43,244 bases of DNA. Origin: Roseicyclus amphidinii. Its GTDB lineage: Bacteria; Pseudomonadota; Alphaproteobacteria; Rhodobacterales; Rhodobacteraceae. The stretch is taken from the NCBI RefSeq assembly GCF_030163755.1, contig NZ_JASJOE010000031.1, forward strand, positions 1 through 43,244. The letters are read 5' to 3'. Of this stretch, positions 7,236-15,609 are shown in pieces; within the stretch, counting starts at the first letter, position 1, and each line of letters opens with the position of its first letter. The notes under the pieces are model-generated. The model searched no databases, had not been told where the DNA came from, and worked only from the letters and a program-made list of their open reading frames with translations. Both the position numbers and the translations under genes were made by a program.

Positions 7236-9479
7236 CTACGCCCGTTCCACCTCGACCAGCGCGGAATGCGCGCTGGTCCCTTGCCCCAGCCGCGAGGTGC
7301 CCACGTCGCGGGTCAGCACATTGGGGTTGCCGTTCGGGTCGATGTTGCCGCCCGGCGGGCCGACCCATGCGCCGGTGGGCAGCGCGACGACGCCTTGCAG
7401 GATATCCGCCGTCACCCGCGCCCGCGCCCGCACCGCGCCGCGACCGTTGAAGACGCGGACCAGGTCGCCCGTGGCGATGCCGCGCGCGGCGGCATCCTTT
7501 TCATGTATAAGAATGGTCTCGGGCCGCGCGCCCTCCAGATCCGCCAGCGCCGCCTCGAGCTGCGAATGCAGCTTGTCGCCCGGCTGCGGCGAGACGAGGT
7601 GCAGCGGCGCCGCCGCCGTCGCGGCGCCGGGCCATTCGGCGGGCGGCAGCCAGACTGGATGGCCGGGGCAATCGTCGTAGCCGAAGCCGTCGATCCGCTC
7701 CGAAAAGATCTCGATCCGGCCCGAGGGGGTCTTCAGCGCCGCGCCTTCCGGGTCGGCACGGAAACGGCGCAGCACCGGCTTGGGCTGTTCATCCACGGCG
7801 ATGTCTAGCTTGACCCAGTTCTTCGCGCGCAGCTCCTCCAGCGTTGGAACGGCAACGCCCGCGGCGGTCGCGCGTGCCTGAAAGCCCTCGTAGAGATGCG
7901 AAATCCACGCGCCCGCGTCGCGCCCCTCGGTAAAGGCGTCCTCAAGCCCCATGCGCTCGGCCAGCCCCGCGAAGATCGCGTAATCGTCGCGCGCCTCGGC
8001 CACGGGCGGGATAAGCGCGGGCATGTGGAACAGGTAATCGTCGAGCGGGCTGCGCCCGATATCCTCGCGCTCGTAAGGCGTCGTGGCGGGGAAGACGATG
8101 TCGGCGCGCTGGGCGGTCGCGGTCCACCACGGCTCGTTGACGATGATCGTCTCGGGCTGAAGCCATGCACGGTGCAGGCGGTTCAGGTCCTGGTGATGGT
8201 GGAACGGGTTGCCGCCCGCCCAGTAGACAAGGCGGATGTCGGGGTAACTCCGGCGCGCGCCGTTGAAGTCATAGGGCTGACCGGGGTTCAGCAGCATGTC
8301 GGCCACGCGGGCGACCGGGATCACGTCCGCCACCGGGTTCGTGCCCTGCGGCAGAGTCATGCCGCCCACGCTGCGGAAATCCTTGCCGATGCCGCCTATC
8401 GCGCCGTAGCCATAGCCGACGCCGCCGCCGGGCAGGCCGATCTGCCCCAGCATCGCCGCCAGAACGGCGGACATCCAGTAGGGCTGTTCGCCATGTTCCT
8501 GCCGTTGCAGCGACCAGGCGACGGTGATGAGCGTCCGGCTGCCCGCCATGCGGCGCGCAAGCTCGCGGATCGTGCCGACCGGAACGCCGGTGAGCGGTTC
8601 GGCCCAGTCTGGGGATTTCGGCGTGCCGTCGGCCTCACCCACCAGGTAGGGGCGGAAGCGGTCGAATCCGACGGTGTAGCGGTCGAGAAAGGCGCGGTCG
8701 GTCAGCCCCTCCTCCTCCAGCACGAACGCCAGCGCCAGCATCAGCGCAGTGTCCGAACCGGGGCGGCAGGGCAGCCACTCGCACCCCTCGGGCGCGTCGC
8801 CCCGCTGGGGGCCGATGTTGATGCGCGTCATGCCCCGTTCCGCAAAACGCTCGAACCATCCGGCGGTTGCGTGCTCGGTGATGCCGCCCATGGACACCAT
8901 GGAGTTCTTGGGGTTGATCCCCCCGAACATGACCAGCGTTTCGGTGTGTTCGGCGATGGTGGCGTAGCTGTCCTGCGCCTCGTAGGTCAGCGTCAGGAAA
9001 TTCTCGCCGAAGACATGGGGGATGATCGACTGCGCGCAGCCGGTTGAATAGCTGCCGAAGCTCGAGACATAGCCACCGATGCAGTTGAGAAAGCGATGCA
9101 CCTGCCCCTGTGCGTGGTGGAAGCGCCCCGCCGAGGCCCAGCCGTAGGAGCCGCCGTAGATCGCGCCATTGCCATGGGTCTTGCGGATGCGGTCGATCTC
9201 CTCGGCGGCGATGTCCAGCGCCTCGTCCCAGGGGGGTGTGACGTAATCGCCGTCGCCCCGGCCCGCGCGGTCGCGGCTGGCCAGCCAGGCGCGGCGGATC
9301 GAGGGTCGCGCGACGCGCGAGGCATGGTGGACGGCGGCGGGCAGGATCGCGGGAATGCCGGGCGGCGCGGGGTCGGGGCCGAAGGGGCGCGTCTCGACGA
9401 TGCGGTCGCCCTCGGTCACCACCTCGAAGGCGCCCCAGTGGCTGCTCGTGATGCGGGTCTGGCGTGTGGTCTCGGTCAT
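7236..9479 (-). CDS. bisC: Biotin/methionine sulfoxide reductase-type molybdoenzyme (DMSO reductase family)
   Basis: A 747-residue molybdopterin-guanine-dinucleotide enzyme. The sequence 'GGSYGWASAG' (from 109) and 'GSYSTGCAQ' (142-150, with S145 as the likely Mo ligand) match the DorA/TorA/BisC branch. No Cys cluster for an N-terminal 4Fe-4S centre is present, as in that branch. Further cofactor motifs are 'MFGGINPKNS', 'YWAGGNPFHHHQDLN' and 'TPSGRIEIFSE'. The N-terminus has no twin-arginine signal, so the protein should be cytoplasmic, which favours a BisC-like role in reducing biotin or methionine sulfoxides over respiratory TMAO/DMSO reductases. It is divergent from the GAPDH-like gene. 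Confidence 0.88.
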   Translation of the reverse strand: MTETTRQTRITSSHWGAFEVVTEGDRIVETRPFGPDPAPPGIPAILPAAVHHASRVARPSIRRAWLASRDRAGRGDGDYVTPPWDEALDIAAEEIDRIRKTHGNGAIYGGSYGWASAGRFHHAQGQVHRFLNCIGGYVSSFGSYSTGCAQSIIPHVFGENFLTLTYEAQDSYATIAEHTETLVMFGGINPKNSMVSMGGITEHATAGWFERFAERGMTRINIGPQRGDAPEGCEWLPCRPGSDTALMLALAFVLEEEGLTDRAFLDRYTVGFDRFRPYLVGEADGTPKSPDWAEPLTGVPVGTIRELARRMAGSRTLITVAWSLQRQEHGEQPYWMSAVLAAMLGQIGLPGGGVGYGYGAIGGIGKDFRSVGGMTLPQGTNPVADVIPVARVADMLLNPGQPYDFNGARRSYPDIRLVYWAGGNPFHHHQDLNRLHRAWLQPETIIVNEPWWTATAQRADIVFPATTPYEREDIGRSPLDDYLFHMPALIPPVAEARDDYAIFAGLAERMGLEDAFTEGRDAGAWISHLYEGFQARATAAGVAVPTLEELRAKNWVKLDIAVDEQPKPVLRRFRADPEGAALKTPSGRIEIFSERIDGFGYDDCPGHPVWLPPAEWPGAATAAAPLHLVSPQPGDKLHSQLEAALADLEGARPETILIHEKDAAARGIATGDLVRVFNGRGAVRARARVTADILQGVVALPTGAWVGPPGGNIDPNGNPNVLTRDVGTSRLGQGTSAHSALVEVERA

Positions 9480-9595
9480 CTTGTCCTCCGCTGCGTCACG
9501 GCTTCGTAACGTGGCGCGGGGACAAGGGGAATGGGCCGCTCTTGCGCCGGGTCGCGGGCGCGGGCATGACTCGGGCCAAGGGCAGGGGGCTGGAC

Positions 9596-10588
9596 ATGAC
9601 CATCAAGGTGGCGATCAACGGGTTCGGGCGCATCGGGCGCTCGGTGCTGCGCGCCTGGCTCGGGGGCGGCTGGCCCGAGATCGAGATCGTGGCGCTGAAC
9701 GACATCGCGCCGCTCGCCACCTGTGCGCATCTGTTCGAATACGACAGCGTTTTCGGGCCGTGGCCCGAGCGGGTCGAGGCCGGCGCTGGCGTCTTGCGCA
9801 TCGGTGACCGCGCGATCCCCTTCACGCAGGTGGCCGACCTTGCGCTTCTCGACCTGTCGGGCATCGACGTGGTGATGGAATGCACCGGCCTTGCCCGCAC
9901 CCGGAGCTTCGCCGAGGCGGGGCTCGACGCGGGCGCGACCCGCGTTCTGGTCTCGGGGCCGTCGCCAGAGGCGGACGTGACGGTCGTTCTGGGGGCCAAT
10001 GACGCGGCGCTGACCGCAGCGCACCGGATCGTGTCCAACGCCTCCTGCACCACCAACGCGGTTGCGCCGCTGGCCGCGATGATCGACGCGGAATGGGGGC
10101 TGGAAAGCGCCCTGATGACGACGGTCCATTGCTACACCGGCAGCCAGCCGACGGTGGATCAGCCGATGGGCGAAGACCTGGCCCGCAGCCGCGCGGCGGC
10201 GCTGTCCATGGTGCCGACGACGACAAGCGCGGCGCAGCTGGTGGACGTGGTGCTGCCGCATCTGGTGGGGCGGATCACCGGCTCGGCGGTGCGGGTGCCG
10301 GTCGCCTCGGTCTCTTGCGTGGACCTGGCCGTTATCACCCGCGACAGGCCGCAGGCCGAGGCCGCGCAGACCTTTTTCCGCGAGCGTGCAGGGCCGATCG
10401 TGGGCTTCACCGACCGGGTCCTGGTCTCGACCGACCTGCGCGCGCGGCCCGAGTCCGTGGTGCTGCAAGGGCCCGAGATCAAGCGCGCCAAGGGCGGCAT
10501 GCTGCGTGTCTTTGGCTGGTATGACAATGAATGGGGCTTTTCGTGCAGGATGCTGGACGTGGCCCGCAAGATGGGAGCGATGGGATGA
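9596..10588 (+). CDS. GAPDH-family phosphate-aldehyde dehydrogenase (divergent)
   Basis: A 330-residue protein with the N-terminal NAD fold 'INGFGRIGRSVLRAW', catalytic Cys151 in 'SNASCTTNAVAPLA', a His at 178 in 'TTVHCYTGSQ' and the C-terminal 'GWYDNEWGFS'. It differs from housekeeping GapA where that enzyme reads 'STGAAKAVG' (here 'TTTSAAQLVDVV') and at 'RVPTPNVS' (here 'RVPVASVS'). It may therefore oxidise another phosphorylated aldehyde, for example erythrose 4-phosphate. The start ATG 9596 is preceded by AGGGGG; the frame extends upstream to 9464 but homology begins here. It overlaps the next gene by four bases. Confidence 0.8.
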   Translation: MTIKVAINGFGRIGRSVLRAWLGGGWPEIEIVALNDIAPLATCAHLFEYDSVFGPWPERVEAGAGVLRIGDRAIPFTQVADLALLDLSGIDVVMECTGLARTRSFAEAGLDAGATRVLVSGPSPEADVTVVLGANDAALTAAHRIVSNASCTTNAVAPLAAMIDAEWGLESALMTTVHCYTGSQPTVDQPMGEDLARSRAAALSMVPTTTSAAQLVDVVLPHLVGRITGSAVRVPVASVSCVDLAVITRDRPQAEAAQTFFRERAGPIVGFTDRVLVSTDLRARPESVVLQGPEIKRAKGGMLRVFGWYDNEWGFSCRMLDVARKMGAMG

Positions 10589-12033
10589 CCAATTGGCAAA
10601 GCTGGCAGCGCGAGGCGAATTACATCGGCGGCGCGTGGGTGCAGGCCGACAGCGGCAAGGTGATCGAGGTGACGAACCCCGCCACGGGCGAGGTGATCGG
10701 CACCGTGCCCGCCTGCGGCGAGGCCGAGACGATGCGCGCCATCGACGCGGCGGCGGGCGCCTTCGCCGATTTCGCGGCGATGGACCTGATGAGCCGCGTG
10801 GGCCTGCTCTGGAAGCTGCATGATGCGCTGATGGACAACCAGTCGGCGCTGGCGGAGCTTCTGACCGTCGAGATGGGCAAGCCGCTGGCCGAGGCGAAGG
10901 GCGAGATCGCCATCGGGGCGCAATACGTGCGCTGGTTCGCCGAGGAAGCCCGGCGCGCCAAGGGCGAGATCGTTCCGGCGGGCGTGAACGGTCGGCGCAT
11001 CCTCGTCACCAAGCACCCGGTCGGCGTAGTGGGGATGATCACGCCGTGGAACTTCCCCTCCTCCATGCTGGCGCGCAAGGTGGCCCCGGCGCTCGCCGTG
11101 GGCTGCCCCATCGTCGCCAAGCCCGCGACGGCGACGCCCTATTCCGGCCTCGCCTGGGCGGCGCTGGCCGAAGAGGTGGGCTATCCTGCGGGCGTCGTGA
11201 ACGTGGTGACCGGCTCGGCGCGCGCCATCGCGGGCGCGATGATGGAACGGCCCGAGGTGCGCAAGGTGACCTTCACCGGCTCGACCGAGGTCGGCAAGGA
11301 GCTGATCCGCCAGTCGGCCGACACGGTGAAGAAGGTGTCGATGGAACTGGGCGGCAACGCGCCCTTCATCGTCTTCGAGGATGCCGATCTGGATGCCGCC
11401 GCCGAGGGGGCCATCGTCTCGAAATACCGCAACTCGGGGCAGACCTGTGTCTGCGCGAACCGGATCTACGTGCAGGCGTCGGTGCATGACGCTTTCGTCG
11501 AGAAGCTCGTCGAGAAAACCCGCGCGCTCAAGGTCGGCGACGGGCGCGAGGAAGGGGTGGCGCAGGGGCCGCTGATCGACCTCGATGCCGTGGCCAAGGT
11601 CGAGGAATTGCTGGACGATGCCAAGGGCAAGGGGGCGACCGTGGTTCTGGGCGGCGCGCGCCACCAGCTCGGCGGCAGCTTCTTTCAGCCGACCGTCCTG
11701 ACCGGGGCGACGCAGGACATGGCATTCGCCACCGAAGAGATCTTCGGCCCGCTCGCCCCCGTCTTCACCTTCGAGACCGAGGATCAGGCCATCGCCATGG
11801 CCAATGACACGGTCTTCGGCCTCGCCTCCTACGTCTACACCCGCGACCTTGGTCGGGCGTTCCGGCTGAACGAGCGGCTGCAATACGGGATGATCGGCAT
11901 CAACTCGGGGCTGATCACGACCGTGGAAGCGCCCTTTGGCGGGATCAAGGAAAGCGGCCTCGGGAAAGAGGGCGGAAGCCAGGGGCTCGAGGATTACCTC
12001 GATACGAAATACGTCTGCATCGACGGGATCTGA
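10585..12033 (+). CDS. gabD: NAD(P)-dependent succinate-semialdehyde dehydrogenase-like ALDH
   Basis: A 482-residue aldehyde dehydrogenase. It shows 'GVVGMITPWNFPSSMLARK', the cofactor loop 'FTGSTEVGKEL', catalytic Glu in 'MELGGNAPFIVFEDADLD', catalytic Cys in 'NSGQTCVCANR' and 'EEIFGPLAPVF'. Length and motifs fit the GabD group, which also contains glutarate-semialdehyde and sulfolactaldehyde dehydrogenases. The ATG overlaps the GAPDH-like stop as ATGA, so the two enzymes are made together; a pathway with two successive aldehyde oxidations or two alternative aldehydes is implied. The gene symbol is a family label. Confidence 0.83.
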   Translation: MTNWQSWQREANYIGGAWVQADSGKVIEVTNPATGEVIGTVPACGEAETMRAIDAAAGAFADFAAMDLMSRVGLLWKLHDALMDNQSALAELLTVEMGKPLAEAKGEIAIGAQYVRWFAEEARRAKGEIVPAGVNGRRILVTKHPVGVVGMITPWNFPSSMLARKVAPALAVGCPIVAKPATATPYSGLAWAALAEEVGYPAGVVNVVTGSARAIAGAMMERPEVRKVTFTGSTEVGKELIRQSADTVKKVSMELGGNAPFIVFEDADLDAAAEGAIVSKYRNSGQTCVCANRIYVQASVHDAFVEKLVEKTRALKVGDGREEGVAQGPLIDLDAVAKVEELLDDAKGKGATVVLGGARHQLGGSFFQPTVLTGATQDMAFATEEIFGPLAPVFTFETEDQAIAMANDTVFGLASYVYTRDLGRAFRLNERLQYGMIGINSGLITTVEAPFGGIKESGLGKEGGSQGLEDYLDTKYVCIDGI

Positions 12034-12184
12034 CGTGATCGGACGGCTCCCGGCTTGCGGACGGCGCGCCGGTGTCGGGTGCGGGAGCCTCCCCTTTCGG
12101 CGGCAAAGCCGCCTGTCGGGCAACGGGCGGGGATAGTTTTGAAACGGAGAATTGGGGGGCGCGCGCGATAACCTTAACAGCGCG

Positions 12185-12874
12185 TCAAGGCCCGTAGGTC
12201 ACCCCATCCGCGATCAGGCGCAGGGTCTGGCGGGCGATGATGCGCCCCTCGGGGTCGGTCGCCGTGCGGGTCAGCACCAGAAGCGCCGTGTAGCGGTCGC
12301 AGGAGAGCGCGACCGACTCCGACATCGTGGTCACGGCGGCTGTCAGGCTGTCGGTGATCCCCTGCGGTGACAGGCCCGCCTCGGCCAGCAGGTCTGCCAG
12401 GTCGACGGCGGCGTCTTCGTCCAGCGCCGGAAGCAGCGCCTCGGGCACCGCGATCTCCTCCAGTGCGGCCCGCGCGCCGCTTCGCGTCAGGGTGCGTTCG
12501 AGCACGGACAGGCGGGCCGCGCCGAACAGGTCGGCCTCCTCTGGCCCGGCCCCGCGGGCACCGGCGCGGGCGCGGTAGACCTGCAGCCCGAGGGGCGCGC
12601 CATCGGCCCCCTTGAGCGACAGCGCGGCGGTGGGGGGCGCTGTCGCCTCAGCCTTGCCGGGCAGGCTCACAAGCGTGCCGCGGCCCGGCTTGCGGTCGAG
12701 ATAGCCCATCGCCTCGAGCGACATCAGTGCCCGGCGCATCGTGCCCTGGCTGACGCGAAACTCCTCGGCCAGGACGAACTCGTTGGGCAGGCGGCGTCCC
12801 ACCTCCCATTCACCACTTTCGATCCGGCGGACCAGCTCCGCCTCTGCCGCCTTGTAGAGTGGAACGCGTGCCAT
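12185..12874 (-). CDS. GntR-family transcriptional regulator with UTRA-like ligand domain
   Basis: A 229-residue protein. Residues 1-70 are a GntR winged helix: 'ELVRRIESGEWEVGRRLPNE', 'FRVSQGTMRRALMSLEAMG' and 'RKPGRGTLV'. The rest is consistent with the UTRA effector fold of the HutC/FarR branch, with 'LSVLERTLTRSGARAALEE' and 'ARQTLRLIADGV'. Such proteins usually repress neighbouring catabolic genes until a small molecule binds. It converges with the GAPDH-like/ALDH pair across a 151-base gap and is a candidate regulator of it, although no operator was identified. Confidence 0.85.
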   Translation of the reverse strand: MARVPLYKAAEAELVRRIESGEWEVGRRLPNEFVLAEEFRVSQGTMRRALMSLEAMGYLDRKPGRGTLVSLPGKAEATAPPTAALSLKGADGAPLGLQVYRARAGARGAGPEEADLFGAARLSVLERTLTRSGARAALEEIAVPEALLPALDEDAAVDLADLLAEAGLSPQGITDSLTAAVTTMSESVALSCDRYTALLVLTRTATDPEGRIIARQTLRLIADGVTYGP

Positions 12875-12929
12875 GGCGGCGACCTTTCCCTGTTGCCTGC
12901 CTCCCGGCTTACCCGAGCCGCAGGCTTGG

Positions 12930-14936
12930 TCAATTCAGATGTTCGATCAACCGGCTGTGCCGGTCGAAGGCCTTGATCAATGCCCCCAGATTGGGCAGCT
13001 CCGCCGCTTCGAGCATCGGGATCATCTTGCGGAACGCCTCGGCGGTGCCGATCGCGTCGCCGATCGCGGTGTGGCGCGCGGCCTCGGGGATGCGGATGTG
13101 CAGCCGGTCGCAGAGCGCGTCGAGCGTATGCTCGGCGGATTGCCCGTAGAGGATCGCCGAACAGAGCACCGTGTCGAGGATCGGCTGGTCGAAACGCTTG
13201 CCGATCTCGGCCTCGCGCCGGCGCAGGAAGCTCATGTCGAAGGGCGCATTGTGGGCGACAAGGACCGAGCCCTCGGCGAAGGCATGGAAGCGGCGCAGCG
13301 CCTCGGTCACCGGGGGGGCACCTTTGACCATCTCGTTGGTGATGTGATGCACCGCGGTCGAGGCGGCGGGGATCCTGCGGCCGGGGTTGACCAGCATGTC
13401 GAATTCCTCGCCCTCGACGATGCGGCCATTGACGACGCGGACGGCGGCGATCTGGCAGACCTCGTCGACCTGCGGATTTAGGCCCGTGGTCTCGGTGTCG
13501 AAGATCACGAAGCTGAGTGATTTGAGGGCGGCGGCGGCCAGGTCGTCGGGAATTTCCGCGTTCAGCAGGTCGAAATCATACATCACCACGCGGGTCGGCC
13601 CCGTCATGCGCGCCTCGGCCAGCGGCAGGGTCAGGCGCAGGGCGTGACGGCCCGGCCCCGCCGGCTCCACGCCAAGCCGCGTGCCGTGGCTGAGCAGCAC
13701 ATCGGCCCCCGCGAAACCGGACAGGCCCGGCGAAAGCGGGGTGGCCAGCCACCCGTCCAGCTGCGGGCCGGTGGGCGCGTCGCCCTCGGCCTCTAGGCTG
13801 AGGACGGCGCTTTCGCCCCCTTCGGACGCGAAGGTCAGGACCAGCCCCCCGGCCCCCGCGCCGATCCAGTCGAGCGCAAGGCGCTCCAGCATCCGCGTGA
13901 TGGCGAAGCCGTCGCACCTGAGCCGTGTCGGGCCGAGGTCGCAGGTGATCCCGACGCCCTTGCGCGCAAGGCGCGCGGTCAGGCCAGCGCCGAGATCCTT
14001 GGCGGTCAGGTCCTCCATCGGCCACCATTTCGTGTCCGTCGCGGCCTTGCGCGCGGCGGTCTCCTCGGCAAGGCCTTCCAGCGCCGCCTTGGCCTCGCCC
14101 TCGGGCAGGGCGGGCAGCGATGCCTGGACCCGTTCGAGCAGGTGGTTCAGCAGGTAGGCGCGTTCGGCCTGCACCTTGAGATCGGCGGTCACGTCGCGCA
14201 GCGTCAGCACATAGCCCGCGCCCTCGGTCTCCTGCCCCTCGAGCCGCAATAGGCGCAGCCGCGCCTCGAGCAGGCGCGCGCCGGCCCGCGTGGTCACGAG
14301 GATGTCGGTCCCCTCGTCGCTGCCGTTGGCCGCAAGCCGGTCATAGGCCTGCGTGATCGGTCCCATCCGCAGCAGCCCTGCGACCGGCCGGCCGAGGCCA
14401 AGCGCGTCGCTTTCGCCCAGGATGTCGCGGGTATGGCCGTTGTAGAGCGCGATGGTGTGATGCGGCGTGCAGAACATCACGCCGTCGGGCACCTCGGCCA
14501 GCAGCGTCTCGAGCCGTGTTCTCTCGGTGGCGAGCCGTGCGGTTTCGCGCCCCACCGCCAGCGCCATGGCGTTGCGCGTCTCGGTCAGGTTCGCGGCGAC
14601 CGCATCGGCGGCGGGCGCGAGGTCGCCGAGGTACCGCGCGACGGCCGGGTCGATCCCCTGGTCGACATCGGAATGCGCGCGCGCGCGCAGGTCGGCGGCC
14701 AGCCGCTCGACCGGTCGGGCGACATGTTCGTCGAACAGCACCCAGATCCAGGTCGTCAGCCCGGCGATGGCGAAGACCGCGACCACCCCCGCGATGACGA
14801 AGGCGCTGAGGGCATGCGCCTCGCCAAGGCGGATATAGCCTACGATCAGCCCCGCGATCACGAGGGCCGATCCGCCGAGCGCGATGAGGGCGAAGAACAG
14901 GAAGATGCGCAGACGCAGGGAAAGTCGGGTCAGCAT
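12930..14936 (-). CDS. Membrane-anchored PAS protein with C-terminal DEDDh 3'-5' exonuclease domain
   Basis: A 668-residue fusion. Two membrane segments (about 10-34 and 43-67) are followed by a HAMP-like linker. A PAS-like domain spans about 140-255 ('ETLLAEVPDGVMFCTPHHTI'). About 260-445 resembles a degenerate histidine-kinase core: the area near 'FAITRMLERLALDWIG' looks like an ATPase N-box, but no phospho-acceptor His motif is seen. Residues 474-650 are a DnaQ-type exonuclease with all acids: D480 and E482 in 'FDTETTG', D567 in 'HNAPFDMSF', H622 and D627 in 'RHTAIGDA'. Exonuclease neighbours with DUF294 proteins and acetate symporters are known. Whether the substrate is DNA, RNA or a nucleotide is unknown. 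It is the last gene of the 17424-12930 unit. Confidence 0.85.
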   Translation of the reverse strand: MLTRLSLRLRIFLFFALIALGGSALVIAGLIVGYIRLGEAHALSAFVIAGVVAVFAIAGLTTWIWVLFDEHVARPVERLAADLRARAHSDVDQGIDPAVARYLGDLAPAADAVAANLTETRNAMALAVGRETARLATERTRLETLLAEVPDGVMFCTPHHTIALYNGHTRDILGESDALGLGRPVAGLLRMGPITQAYDRLAANGSDEGTDILVTTRAGARLLEARLRLLRLEGQETEGAGYVLTLRDVTADLKVQAERAYLLNHLLERVQASLPALPEGEAKAALEGLAEETAARKAATDTKWWPMEDLTAKDLGAGLTARLARKGVGITCDLGPTRLRCDGFAITRMLERLALDWIGAGAGGLVLTFASEGGESAVLSLEAEGDAPTGPQLDGWLATPLSPGLSGFAGADVLLSHGTRLGVEPAGPGRHALRLTLPLAEARMTGPTRVVMYDFDLLNAEIPDDLAAAALKSLSFVIFDTETTGLNPQVDEVCQIAAVRVVNGRIVEGEEFDMLVNPGRRIPAASTAVHHITNEMVKGAPPVTEALRRFHAFAEGSVLVAHNAPFDMSFLRRREAEIGKRFDQPILDTVLCSAILYGQSAEHTLDALCDRLHIRIPEAARHTAIGDAIGTAEAFRKMIPMLEAAELPNLGALIKAFDRHSRLIEHLN

Positions 14937-15065
14937 GATGCGGGGCCCTCCTCCGTGCCCCTGTCCGTATGACGGTCCGGCGCGCCCCGTCCCGGTGGTC
15001 CGCGCGACATCCGGGGCTGGGCACCGGGGCGGGCGCTGGCCCGTCCCTGCCGGTGTGCCGTGGTC

Positions 15066-15599
15066 TCAGTCCTCTGCGGTCTCCCGGTCGCAGAGGGCGG
15101 CGATGATCGGGTCGTCGGGGCCTGCCGTGCGCCAATCGGTGTCGACGGGAATGCCTGCCTCGGTGAACTCGGTCGATGCGGTCAGGTCGGCCCAGCGGCT
15201 GCCGGCGCAATCTACAAGCGCGGGGCGGATCATCTGCGGGTTCCAGCGTTCCTGGATGCGCAGCTGCACCACCGAGATGCCGGAGCCGGGCGCGGTTTCG
15301 ACGGTCTCGGCAGGGGAATACGAGATGAAGCCCCGCACCCAGGGCCGGATATAGGTCCAGGGCTGATACCAGGCCTGTTGCTCGCGCGTGGTGACGATCA
15401 CCAGGTCCTCGGGCATGGTCCTGCGCATGCCGTCGGCCCATTGGTATTCCAGCGCGACCGTCGCTGCGATCATGGTCAGGCCCGCGCAGATCGGCACGAT
15501 GCCCTTGGGCAGGCGCTTGCGCGTGATCTGGCGCAGCAACAGCCCGATACCGGCTCCTGCGAAGCCCGAGATGAAAACGGTGACGAGGGTCCAGAACAT
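15066..15599 (-). CDS. Small membrane-anchored protein of unknown function
   Basis: A 177-residue protein starting with two hydrophobic stretches, 'LVTVFISGFAGAGIGLLL' (about 4-22) and a second at about 34-50, followed by a soluble domain rich in Trp and Tyr. The soluble part contains 'WYQPWTYIRPWVRGF' and 'LRIQERWNPQMI'. I recognise no family. It lies 10 bases after the DUF294-type gene and 129 bases before the exonuclease gene, all on one strand, so it probably belongs to the same signalling unit. The start at ATG 15599 has a weak AGAG ribosome site. Confidence 0.7.
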   Translation of the reverse strand: MFWTLVTVFISGFAGAGIGLLLRQITRKRLPKGIVPICAGLTMIAATVALEYQWADGMRRTMPEDLVIVTTREQQAWYQPWTYIRPWVRGFISYSPAETVETAPGSGISVVQLRIQERWNPQMIRPALVDCAGSRWADLTASTEFTEAGIPVDTDWRTAGPDDPIIAALCDRETAED

Positions 15600-15609
15600 C
15601 GTGTCTCTT

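Noticed and set aside
12099-12113. GGCGGC-AAA-GCCGCC hairpin between the ALDH and GntR genes
   Set aside because: Only 6 bp, three-base loop and no T run; not enough to call a terminator although the position between convergent genes is suitable.
10159-12123. 654-codon minus-strand frame
   Set aside because: Antisense to the GAPDH-like and ALDH genes, His/Arg/Gly-rich with no motif; the plus-strand genes have clear active sites.
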